From Lachnospiraceae bacterium (lineage in GTDB: Bacteria; Bacillota; Clostridia; Lachnospirales; Lachnospiraceae), in contig JAGARW010000007.1 of assembly GCA_017621975.1 (NCBI GenBank), positions 1 to 45,657 on the forward strand: 45,657 bases of DNA, read 5' to 3'. This document shows, one piece after another, positions 34,591 through 42,709 of this stretch. A program made the translations under genes and the position numbers. The notes under the pieces are model-generated. The model did no database searches. It was not told the DNA's origin and saw only the letters and a program-made list of their open reading frames with translations. Position 1 is the first letter of the stretch. The number at the start of each line of letters is the position of its first letter.

Positions 34591-36316
34591 GCAGGAAAAT
34601 TACGACGCGGGTGCCGTGAGGCGAGCAGGGGCTGATCTTCAGCTCCTGTTTTTCTTTCAGCAGATAGGCAAGACGCCAGCGGATGTTGGCAAGACCGATA
34701 TGCTTTCCGCGGTTGTATTCGTTTGCCATGTCGAAATGCTCCGATTCCTCGACGATCTTTTCATAAGCGCGCATGTCGATGCCGATCCCGTTGTCTTCGA
34801 CGCAGATGCAGAGGGAGTCGGAGCCGGCGGGACTGATCGTAATGCGGATATACGGCGTCTCTCCGTGCAGACTTTCGAAGCAGTCGTTCAGAAAGCCGTG
34901 TACGATGGAGTTTTCGACGATTGGCTGAAGGATATGCTTCGGGATCTGGCAGGCTTCCAGCTCCGGCGAAACATCCCATGTGATCTCGATGGTTTCGGGA
35001 TAGGAATACTGCTGGATTTTCACATACTGTTTGGCGACGTTGACCTCGCAGGCGACGCTGTCAAGGGCGGAATGCTCGTTGATCCGCAGGCTGTCCTTTA
35101 AAATGCAGATCAGGGCGTTGTTGACGACGACGATGTCGTCACATCTTTTTTTCCGGGCAAGATAGTTGATCGTATTCATCGTGTTATAAATAAAATGCGG
35201 GTTAATCTGCGAAATATGCAGCCCGTATTTCAGGATCTGTTCTTTTTTCTGCTCTTCCAAAAGCAGCCCGATCTTCTGGTTCAATTCTTTCGCCATATCG
35301 TTGAACGCGTGGCTTAAATCTTCGATCTCGTCGCCGGTGTGGATCTCGATCGGCGCGGTGTCTCCGTAGGTAAAATTGCGCATATGGCTCGAGAGCGTTT
35401 CGATCGGCGAAATGATATTGTAAATCACAGGGCGCAGACAATACGAGGACAACGCCATCAGCGCGATCAGGGAGATCAGAAGAATGACGCACATCGGCAC
35501 AAATTCTCTGAGAAATTCATAATACGGGATAAAGGCGACAAACTTCCATCTCGTAACGTCGCTTCTGTGCGAAAGAAAAATCCCCCGCGCGCTGTAAAAG
35601 GTATAGTCGTCAAAAAATTTGTTTTTGTCCGCCCCTTGAAGACACTTTGAGAGATACTCGAACGCCGCGTCCGAAAAACGTCCGCTGACGATCGGGCTGT
35701 TCTGGTTATTCAGCCAGACGTATTGGGGAAAGACGTTGTCGGAGCCTGTCATAATCGAAGAAAAATTTTCGGGACGGATGAGCAGGAGCATTTCGCCGGA
35801 AAGCTTCGAGATGTGATCGAGTCTGATGCAGAAATACAGCTGTCCGTCGTCATAATAGAAAAAGCGGATAAAATTTTCTCCCGTCAGAGCGGTATACCAG
35901 TCGGAGGAAAGGATGTCCTGCGCATCCTGATCGGAAAGAAAGACGGAATGGTAGACGCCCTGTGTGGAATTGATGATAATGTTCTGGATATTCGCGCCGA
36001 TCCCGCTTAATTCCATCAGCCGGTTTTCCACTTTGACTTTATCGGAGACCTCGCCGCTTTCGATCAGCCGGGTCAGCTTCTGATCCGTCGGGATCAGCTT
36101 GGCGTAGGCGATGATATTCGTAGCTTCCAGATCGAGTTGTCTGGCAGTCTGCGCGCCAATGACGTTCAGTTGATTCAGGCTGCTTTTCAGATGGCTTGTC
36201 AGAAAAAGCAAAAGCAGCGGAACGGCTGTGACAAGGATGGCGACGAGCGTCAGTCTTACCGTATTTTTTTGAAGCTTTAATCCGATCACGGAGTTCTGGG
36301 TAAATTTCAGTTTCAT
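34577..36316 (-). CDS. YesM/LytS-family sensor histidine kinase
   Basis: 579 residues. A membrane helix (LTLVAILVTAVPLLLLFLTS) near residues 24-45 precedes an extracellular sensing region to about 280. A second membrane helix (FVPMCVILLISLIALMALS), a HAMP segment and the histidine kinase domain follow. The phosphoacceptor box is HISQINPHFIYNTMNTI (H374 region), and the ATP-binding boxes are CICVEDNGIGIDM and HIGLANIRWRL. Kinases of this class sense extracellular carbohydrates or related signals in Bacillota. It starts four bases inside the end of the regulator gene (ATGA overlap), so the two are one operon, and it lies beside the sugar genes it probably serves. Confidence 0.9.
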   Translation of the reverse strand: MKLKFTQNSVIGLKLQKNTVRLTLVAILVTAVPLLLLFLTSHLKSSLNQLNVIGAQTARQLDLEATNIIAYAKLIPTDQKLTRLIESGEVSDKVKVENRLMELSGIGANIQNIIINSTQGVYHSVFLSDQDAQDILSSDWYTALTGENFIRFFYYDDGQLYFCIRLDHISKLSGEMLLLIRPENFSSIMTGSDNVFPQYVWLNNQNSPIVSGRFSDAAFEYLSKCLQGADKNKFFDDYTFYSARGIFLSHRSDVTRWKFVAFIPYYEFLREFVPMCVILLISLIALMALSSYCLRPVIYNIISPIETLSSHMRNFTYGDTAPIEIHTGDEIEDLSHAFNDMAKELNQKIGLLLEEQKKEQILKYGLHISQINPHFIYNTMNTINYLARKKRCDDIVVVNNALICILKDSLRINEHSALDSVACEVNVAKQYVKIQQYSYPETIEITWDVSPELEACQIPKHILQPIVENSIVHGFLNDCFESLHGETPYIRITISPAGSDSLCICVEDNGIGIDMRAYEKIVEESEHFDMANEYNRGKHIGLANIRWRLAYLLKEKQELKISPCSPHGTRVVIFLPRIS

Positions 36317-37842
36317 GATGTTTGATTCTTCTTTCTGTAGTCTAACGGTTTGACGCCGATCTGTTTGACAAATACCTGGCTGAAATACTGCGGCGAGGAA
36401 TAACCGGCGGCCTCGCTGATCTCATAGATTTTCAAATTCGTTTCGGTAAGCAGCCTGCACGCCTTTCTGATCCGGCAGGCGGTAATATAGTCCCCGACCG
36501 TATCGCCCGTTTCCGATTTGAAGATTCTGGAAAGGTGGGTGACGGAAAGCCCGATATGATCCGCAATTTCCTGCAGCGATAGTTCCGGCTTCTGAAAGTT
36601 TCCGGCAATATAGTCCGCCGCCTGTCTGACTTCGCGCGAAAGCGTCTGCTTTACCTCTGTCTGCAGCCGTTCAAACTGCAGGAACAGAAAGGCGGAAAGC
36701 GAATCGAGGTCGCGGCAGTTTTCGTAAGCGCAGGAGAAAACGGCGGATCCGGAAACCCGGCTCAGGAAAGAAAAGCAGACGTCGAGCAGGCCAAATAAGC
36801 CGGCGTAATTGTGGGATGCCCGGACGGGCCGGAGCTGTTGCTTGACCATATCGGTCAAAGACACGGGAGATTCCCGGAAGGCTTGCAGCAGCGCTTCTGT
36901 CGTCAGATCGCAGGCTTTATTTGTGACGAACAGCAGGTCGCTTTCCATAGGCAGGATCGTTTTCCGCTTTAGAAAGTACCGGCCCCGGAGCGGCGCCTGC
37001 ATAGAGAAATAATCCCGATGGATTTTTTCGACCGGAAGCGCGATCTGACGGTAAAAGAAAGAAAAACTGTAGGGGAGCGTATCCGTCAGAAGACGCAGCA
37101 GGGAAGAGGCGTAGCGCGTCAGCAGCTCCAGCGTCTGCTGCATCGACAGGCCCGCAGGCAGCTCCAGCAAAATCACGATCTTCTGGTTAAAGGCAAGGAA
37201 AGAGCAGAGCTGACGGGCGGGCGCAAAGCGAAACTCTTCGATATAAGGCAGGGCGGACTGTATCATAGAGAGAGACGTAACGACGCGGTCATAGAGCGTC
37301 ATGCCCGTATTGGGATAGAGGATATCCGGCGTCACAACGCAGTAGTGACAGCGTCTGCCCTGATAAGCGGAAAGAGAAGCCGGCATGGCGGCCTCGGAAT
37401 CGTTGAAATATTCGCGGAACCGCTTCTGCAGATGTGAATAGGCTTCTTCATCGTGCGAAAGTATTTTGGTTCTGATCTTCTGCAGCTTTTCCGTCAGGAT
37501 CCCGGCGGAGATCTCATCTTTGATCAGATAGTCTTCCACATCCTGGCGGAAGGCTCTTTTCATATAATCCACTTCGGCGTAAGCGGTCAGCAGGAGAAAG
37601 ACAAGACGGGGATAGAGCTTTCTCGCTTCCTCGATCAGGGTAATGCCGTCCATTCCGGGCATGCTGATGTCGGTCACGACGAGGTCGACCGGATGCTCGG
37701 AGAGCGCCTTGAGCGCCTGTCTGCCTGATCTTGAGGCGGCGACGATCCGAAAGCCGTTTTCAGACCAGTCGATCATCGAAGAGAGATCCTCGATCGCGAG
37801 ATATTCGTCGTCGACGAGCAAAACGTTTAAAATACGGGACAT
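36313..37842 (-). CDS. YesN-type response regulator with AraC DNA-binding domain
   Basis: 509 residues. The receiver domain at the N terminus shows VLLVDDEYLAIEDL (D11, D12) and the phosphoacceptor in VVTDISMPG (D58), with LLTAYAEVDYMKRAF and K-containing loops following. A long middle region of about 270 residues has no assigned domain. The C terminus (about 405-505) is an AraC-type double helix-turn-helix: LSLQEIADHIGLSVTHLSRIFKSETG, then KACRLLTETNLKIYEISEAAGYSSPQYFSQVFVK. Divergent from the importer operon, it is the obvious activator candidate for it. Its cognate kinase follows immediately. Confidence 0.93.
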   Translation of the reverse strand: MSRILNVLLVDDEYLAIEDLSSMIDWSENGFRIVAASRSGRQALKALSEHPVDLVVTDISMPGMDGITLIEEARKLYPRLVFLLLTAYAEVDYMKRAFRQDVEDYLIKDEISAGILTEKLQKIRTKILSHDEEAYSHLQKRFREYFNDSEAAMPASLSAYQGRRCHYCVVTPDILYPNTGMTLYDRVVTSLSMIQSALPYIEEFRFAPARQLCSFLAFNQKIVILLELPAGLSMQQTLELLTRYASSLLRLLTDTLPYSFSFFYRQIALPVEKIHRDYFSMQAPLRGRYFLKRKTILPMESDLLFVTNKACDLTTEALLQAFRESPVSLTDMVKQQLRPVRASHNYAGLFGLLDVCFSFLSRVSGSAVFSCAYENCRDLDSLSAFLFLQFERLQTEVKQTLSREVRQAADYIAGNFQKPELSLQEIADHIGLSVTHLSRIFKSETGDTVGDYITACRIRKACRLLTETNLKIYEISEAAGYSSPQYFSQVFVKQIGVKPLDYRKKNQTS

Positions 37843-37928
37843 AAGCGTACGACCTGCCTTTCTTTATCTGTTCTTAATTTTACCACAATTCAGAAAATGA
37901 TAAAGGGAAACGGCGGAAGTTGAAAGTA

Positions 37929-37957
37929 TTGTGAACAAAATGGTAGGATTTTATATT
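37929..37957 (+). promoter_or_regulatory. Promoter of the sugar-importer operon, TTGTGA-N17-TATATT
   Basis: TTGTGA (37929-37934) and TATATT (37952-37957) are spaced by 17 bases in the divergent region between the AraC-type regulator and the importer. The -10 is close to consensus and the -35 is weaker, which suits an activator-dependent promoter. The expected transcript start near 37964 excludes the longer in-frame start around 37957 for the ATPase gene. Confidence 0.6.
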
Positions 37958-38016
37958 TGGATGGAAAACGGAGACTGCTATACTTTACCTATCAAACAGG
38001 AAAGGAGCAGCATAAA

Positions 38017-39519
38017 GTGAAGCAGGAAGCAATATTACAGGTAAACGGTATTTACAAGAGCTTCGGCGCGGTCAAGGCGCTCAGGGACGTCAGCGTTTCC
38101 TTTCTGCCCGGCGAGATTCACGGACTGATCGGTGAAAACGGCTCGGGAAAATCCACGTTATCTTCCGTAATAAGCGGAATTTATCCATGCGATCAGGGAG
38201 AGATGTTTCTGCGGGGAGAATCCTATAAGCCTGCCGGCATTGCGGACGGAGAAAAAAACGGGATCTGCATGATCGTCCAGGAAATGGGAACGATCGGAGG
38301 AATCACCGTCGCAGCCAATATATTCGCCGGTAAGGAGCAGCTGTTTTCCAGACTGGGACTTGTAGACAAAAAGGCGATGAACCGGGCGGCGCAGGAAGCG
38401 CTTGATAAGATCGGCGCTTCCGATATCAAAGCGGAGACAAAGATCGACGAAGAATCGTTTGAAAACAGGAAGATCGTGGAAATCGCAAGGGCCATGTATC
38501 AGGACGTGCAGGTGCTGATTATCGACGAAACGACAACGGCGCTGTCGCAGAAGGGACGCGCTCTGATTTACAGAATTATGGACAGGCTGCGGGACGAAAA
38601 CAAGGCGGTCATTTTTATATCGCATGATCTGGACGAGCTGACGGCGCACTGTAATACGATAACGGTACTCAGAGACGGCGTCTACATAAAAACCCTCCGC
38701 GGCGAAGAGATCCATCCCGACGCTATGCGGCGGCTTATGATCGGGAGAGAGGTACAGGATAATTATTACCGCGACGATTACGGGGATTACCGGGGCCGCG
38801 AAAGCGTCGTGACGGTAGACGGCGTGAGCACGGAAGGGGGACTGAAGGATATTTCGTTTTCCCTGAAAAAAGGAGAGATATTGGGAATCGGCGGTCTGAC
38901 AGACAGCGGAATGCACGATCTGGGAAGAGCGGTATTCGGACTCGAAAAATGCGAAAGGGGCGGCGTTTATTTCTCTGAGACCGGAGAGAAGATCACTTCG
39001 CCCGGAAAGGCGATCCGCCATAAGATCGGCTACGTATCGAAAAACCGGGATAAGGAATCCATTCTGAACCAGTCGAATATCGTAGACAACATTTGTCTTC
39101 CGTCCTATGACAAAATCAGGAAAGGCGTATACATCGCCCCGAAGGCGGAAAAACGGCTGGCGCAGCAGGAAAGCGACATGCTGAAAATCAAGATGAGCTC
39201 TTTGAAACAGCTCTGCGGACAGCTTTCCGGCGGGAACAAACAGAAGGTGGCGCTTGCAAAATGGCTCGGGAACGACTCCGACATTCTGATTATGGACTGT
39301 CCGACAAGAGGTATCGACGTAGGCGTCAAGGCGTCGATCTATCAGCTGATGGACGACTACCGGAAGGCGGGCAAATCGATCTTGATGATCTCGGAGGAAC
39401 TGCCGGAGCTGATCGGAATGAGCGACAGGATATTGATCCTGAAGGACGGAGCGCTTTCGAAGGAATTCGAAAGAAGCAGGGAGCTGACGGAAGCGGAAGC
39501 CATCAAATATATGATCTAA
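38017..39519 (+). CDS. Sugar ABC transporter ATP-binding protein, RbsA/MglA-type
   Basis: 500 residues from the GTG at 38017, nine bases after AAAGGAG. It has two fused nucleotide-binding domains. The first has Walker A GENGSGKST and a Q-loop in IVQEMGTIGG, but where the LSxGQ signature is expected it reads EESFENRKIVEIARAM, and the Walker B region reads LIIDETTTAL. The second has the usual degenerate P-loop (GIGGLTDSGMHDL) with an intact LSGGNKQKVALAKWL signature and ILIMDCPTRGIDVG. This mirrors the asymmetric RbsA/MglA design, though with further loss in domain one. It energises the two permeases encoded downstream. Confidence 0.92.
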   Translation: MKQEAILQVNGIYKSFGAVKALRDVSVSFLPGEIHGLIGENGSGKSTLSSVISGIYPCDQGEMFLRGESYKPAGIADGEKNGICMIVQEMGTIGGITVAANIFAGKEQLFSRLGLVDKKAMNRAAQEALDKIGASDIKAETKIDEESFENRKIVEIARAMYQDVQVLIIDETTTALSQKGRALIYRIMDRLRDENKAVIFISHDLDELTAHCNTITVLRDGVYIKTLRGEEIHPDAMRRLMIGREVQDNYYRDDYGDYRGRESVVTVDGVSTEGGLKDISFSLKKGEILGIGGLTDSGMHDLGRAVFGLEKCERGGVYFSETGEKITSPGKAIRHKIGYVSKNRDKESILNQSNIVDNICLPSYDKIRKGVYIAPKAEKRLAQQESDMLKIKMSSLKQLCGQLSGGNKQKVALAKWLGNDSDILIMDCPTRGIDVGVKASIYQLMDDYRKAGKSILMISEELPELIGMSDRILILKDGALSKEFERSRELTEAEAIKYMI

Positions 39520-39532
39520 AGGAGCTGACAGC

Positions 39533-40462
39533 ATGAAATTAAAAGAAAAAATCAAGATCAGAGAGATCGTTCCCTTCCTTAGTCTGATCGCGGTCATTCT
39601 GTTTTTTGAGATCGCAACAAACGGAACGCTGCTTACCTTTAAGAATATGAAGCTTATTTTTAATCAGGCGTTCGTCCTGATTGTCGGAAGCGTGGCGTGC
39701 AGCTTTATTGTGGCGCAGGGAGACGTTGATTTTTCTATGGGCTCTATGGTAGGTATTACGGCGGTCTGCGCCGCGTGGGCGTCCCACGCGATCGGCGTTT
39801 TTGCCCTTCCGGCCGCTATGCTGCTTGGAGCGGCGCTCGGCGTAGTCAACGGTATTTTGTTTGTAAAATTTAAAATACCGTCCTTTGTAGTCACGCTGAG
39901 TACGCTGATGGTTCTTCGGGGTCTCACGATTTTCATTGCGGGCGGCGGTTCGGTCAGCGTTCCGTTTTCCCTTTACAATTACGACAGCTTTCCGCTGAAG
40001 CTGACGATCTGCATTGCGATCGTCGCGGCGGCGGCCTTCTGTTTTAATCATACGAAGCTCGGCAAGTGGAGCAAAGCGATCGGTTCGGGGATCACGGCGG
40101 CATATCAGTCAGGCGTGCCCGTAGGGAAGATGCGGCTGTTTGGTTACGGACTTTCCGCGGCGATGTGCGGACTTTGCGGATTTTTCAATATGGTGCGCGC
40201 GGGTTCCGCGGCGACCAACACGGGAAACTTTTTTGAAACGGATATTCTGATTGCGCTCGTGCTCGGCGGTATGCCGCTGTCGGGCGGTTCCGCCTCAAAG
40301 ATACGCTGCGCGGTGATCGGAAGCCTGACGCTGGCGATCCTTCTGAACGGAATGGTATGCTGGAATCTGAACGAAAAGGTGCAGCAGGGAATCAAAGGCG
40401 TTATTTTTCTGATCGCGGTATGGCTCACCTTCGATAAAAAGAATACCTCGTTAATTAAATAA
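39533..40462 (+). CDS. Sugar ABC transporter permease, RbsC-type (1)
   Basis: 309 residues, 13 bp after the ATPase gene, with AAAGGAG before the ATG. It is a hydrophobic protein with 8-10 membrane helices and the family loop VACSFIVAQGDVDFSMGSMVGITAV near residues 58-82. A later element, LALVLGGMPLSGGSASKIRCAVIGSLTLAILLNGM-like, is typical of BPD_transp_2 permeases. It forms the channel with the second permease encoded at 41762. Splitting the two permeases around the binding-protein gene is uncommon but not unknown in this family. Confidence 0.9.
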   Translation: MKLKEKIKIREIVPFLSLIAVILFFEIATNGTLLTFKNMKLIFNQAFVLIVGSVACSFIVAQGDVDFSMGSMVGITAVCAAWASHAIGVFALPAAMLLGAALGVVNGILFVKFKIPSFVVTLSTLMVLRGLTIFIAGGGSVSVPFSLYNYDSFPLKLTICIAIVAAAAFCFNHTKLGKWSKAIGSGITAAYQSGVPVGKMRLFGYGLSAAMCGLCGFFNMVRAGSAATNTGNFFETDILIALVLGGMPLSGGSASKIRCAVIGSLTLAILLNGMVCWNLNEKVQQGIKGVIFLIAVWLTFDKKNTSLIK

Positions 40463-40512
40463 AAAGAGGGAAACATAAATAACGATCATAAAAAAGAAAA
40501 GGAGAAGAAGGT

Positions 40513-41748
40513 ATGAAGAAAAAACTGACGGCATTGTTTTTAAGTATGACGCTTATGCTCTCCGCCGCGCTTACAGGATGCGGGAGCGCGCAGAGCGCGT
40601 CGCCGGAAGAGCCCGGGGAAACGCAGGAAACGGCGGCGCAGACGCAGGAGGAGCAGGTGATGCAGACGGCGCAGAGCGCCGATAAGCTGCCCGAAACATT
40701 TAAGATCGGCGTCGTGATCTGGTCTACGACGGACGATCTCGGAGGCGCGAGCGCAAGACTGCTCGACTATGCTTCGGAAGTGATCGGCTGCGAAATGGTA
40801 TACAATACCAATATTTCCTCCCCGGAAAGCCAGATCACAGCGACGGAAAATCTGATCGCGGCGGGCTGCAACGCGATCGCCATCTGTAATTACAGCGACG
40901 ACATTCTGCCGAAAATCACAAGCCTGTGCGAAGAAAACGGCGTTTATTTTACGCTGATCTGGAGAAGCATTTCCGATCCCGAAGTAAAAGAGATCGTTGA
41001 ATCAAGCCCTTATTATCTCGGAAATACGTGCGAAAGCGAAGAGGAAATCGGATACAGGATGGGCAAGAGCTTTTATGAAAAAGGCTGCAAGAACATTGCC
41101 GTGATTACGCAGGAAAAGGGAGACGCGACGGCGGACGCAAGAGACGCCGGATTTGACAGAGCCTGCGAAGAGTTCGGCATGAACCGGATCAGCGAGGTAA
41201 GAAACAATACGCTGACGGCGGAGGAGACGACAAAGGCGGTAGAAAACTTCCTCGCCTCCTTCCCGGAGCTTGACGGTATTTTTGTAACGGGCGGAAGCAA
41301 TACGATTCTGGAAGGCGTGATTCAGGGACTTGCGCTCCACAATAAGACCGGAGAGGTCAAGGTGGCCTGCATCGACTTCATTTCAGATCTTGACAAATAT
41401 ATCGAAGAGGGCGCGATCGACGCGATCTCCGGCGGACACTTTGTCGATCCGTTATTCTCTTATATGCTGATGGTCAACCAGCTTGCGGGAACTCCGTTAT
41501 CCGATCAGTGCGAGCAGATCGATCTGAACTTTATCAATCTGGAATCTCCCGAGGACGCAAGAAACTATTATCAGTACTGCGAGGGCGACAGCTATCCTTA
41601 TAACGAGGAAGAAATCAGAAGCATGGTGAAATATTTCAATCCTGATATGACGATTGAAGAACTCAAAGAAATCGCGGCGGCTTACAGCGTCGAAGACGTC
41701 GTCAGCAGACATGGCGACGGAGACGTCGAAGATGCAGCGGATGAATAA
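40513..41748 (+). CDS. Sugar-binding lipoprotein of the ABC importer
   Basis: 411 residues with a strong GGAGAAGAAGG site. A lipoprotein signal peptide (MKKKLTALFLSMTLMLSAAL, lipobox LTGC with C23) is followed by a Glu/Gln-rich tether of about 40 residues and a periplasmic-binding fold of the ribose/galactose type. Landmarks are FKIGVVIWSTTDD, a NLIAAGCNAIAICNYSDD strand, NIAVITQEKGDATADAR and LDGIFVTGGSNTILEGVIQGL. It would be anchored on the outer face of the membrane and deliver ligand to the flanking permeases. The neighbouring GH42 enzyme suggests a galactoside ligand, which is inference. Confidence 0.93.
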   Translation: MKKKLTALFLSMTLMLSAALTGCGSAQSASPEEPGETQETAAQTQEEQVMQTAQSADKLPETFKIGVVIWSTTDDLGGASARLLDYASEVIGCEMVYNTNISSPESQITATENLIAAGCNAIAICNYSDDILPKITSLCEENGVYFTLIWRSISDPEVKEIVESSPYYLGNTCESEEEIGYRMGKSFYEKGCKNIAVITQEKGDATADARDAGFDRACEEFGMNRISEVRNNTLTAEETTKAVENFLASFPELDGIFVTGGSNTILEGVIQGLALHNKTGEVKVACIDFISDLDKYIEEGAIDAISGGHFVDPLFSYMLMVNQLAGTPLSDQCEQIDLNFINLESPEDARNYYQYCEGDSYPYNEEEIRSMVKYFNPDMTIEELKEIAAAYSVEDVVSRHGDGDVEDAADE

Positions 41749-41761
41749 GGTGGGATAAAGA

Positions 41762-42709
41762 ATGAAGCGTAAAATAAAATGGAAAAATATGATTATTCCG
41801 GCGGCGATGCCTGTGATGGTGTTTCTCATATTCTTTCTCTGCCAACCGGAACGGTTCGGCACGCCGACAGGAATTATGATTATGCTTCAGCAATCGGTCA
41901 TCAATTCGATTATCGGATTCGGACTCAGTCTGAATCTGGTGATCGATACATGGGACTTCTCGGCGGGCGCGCAGCTCGTGCTCGCCGGATTGATCGGAGC
42001 GTATTATTCCCAGTATTACGGACTGGCGGGACTGATTCTGATCACGGTATTGGCGGCGACGCTGCTCGGCGTGATCACCGGACTCGTATACTTTGTCTTT
42101 AAGATTCCGTCCATTATCGTAACGATCGGCATGATGCTTGTCTATGAATCGATCGGTTCGCTGTATCACGGCGGCGAAAATGTGACGATCGATATGGGAA
42201 TCAGCTTTCTCGGGCGCTCTCCCGGTATCTTTATCGTCGGGATCCTGACGTATCTTCTGGCGTATGTGATCTATCATCATACGAAATTCGGGTACAATGT
42301 AAGGGCGGTCGGAAACGGAGAAGCGACGGCGAAAAGCATCGGCATCAATTCTCTGAAGATCCGTTTTCTGTGCTTTGCAGTAGGCGGCGTTTTCGTAGGA
42401 ATTGCAAGCTTTTTGCAGGTCAGCTACGGCGGCGCGATCGCGCCGAAGACCGGAATGAACACAATGTCTATGGTATTCCCTCCGTTTATGGGCGTATTTA
42501 TCGGGCAATATCTGGAGCGGTACTGCGACATTATGCTCGGAATTTTCCTCGGCGTTTTCTCGATGACGATGATCAATACGGGACTGATCGCTATGGGACT
42601 GCCGGGAACGCTGCAGCAGGTCGTGACGGGATGCTTTATGCTGATCTTTATGGCGATCAGTATCAACCGGGAACAGGCGCTATTAAAAAGCGGAAAGGCA
42701 GCGGCATAA
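41762..42709 (+). CDS. Sugar ABC transporter permease, RbsC-type (2)
   Basis: 315 residues. Multiple membrane helices and the BPD_transp_2 family loop (GFGLSLNLVIDTWDFSAGAQLVLAGLIGAYYSQ) are present, along with the EAA-like loop region FGYNVRAVGNGEATAKSIGINSLKIRFLCFA. It is the partner of the permease at 39533. Its stop codon directly abuts the ATG of the GH42 gene, so import and hydrolysis are tightly coupled in expression. Confidence 0.9.
   Translation: MKRKIKWKNMIIPAAMPVMVFLIFFLCQPERFGTPTGIMIMLQQSVINSIIGFGLSLNLVIDTWDFSAGAQLVLAGLIGAYYSQYYGLAGLILITVLAATLLGVITGLVYFVFKIPSIIVTIGMMLVYESIGSLYHGGENVTIDMGISFLGRSPGIFIVGILTYLLAYVIYHHTKFGYNVRAVGNGEATAKSIGINSLKIRFLCFAVGGVFVGIASFLQVSYGGAIAPKTGMNTMSMVFPPFMGVFIGQYLERYCDIMLGIFLGVFSMTMINTGLIAMGLPGTLQQVVTGCFMLIFMAISINREQALLKSGKAAA

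Noticed and set aside
37958-37976. Catabolite-response (cre) site near the importer promoter
   Set aside because: GGAAAACGGAGAC resembles the consensus but has the wrong spacing between the AA and CG elements.
37957-38016. Longer start for the sugar ABC ATPase
   Set aside because: The extension would begin within the -10 box of the predicted promoter. GTG at 38017 is correctly spaced from AAAGGAG.
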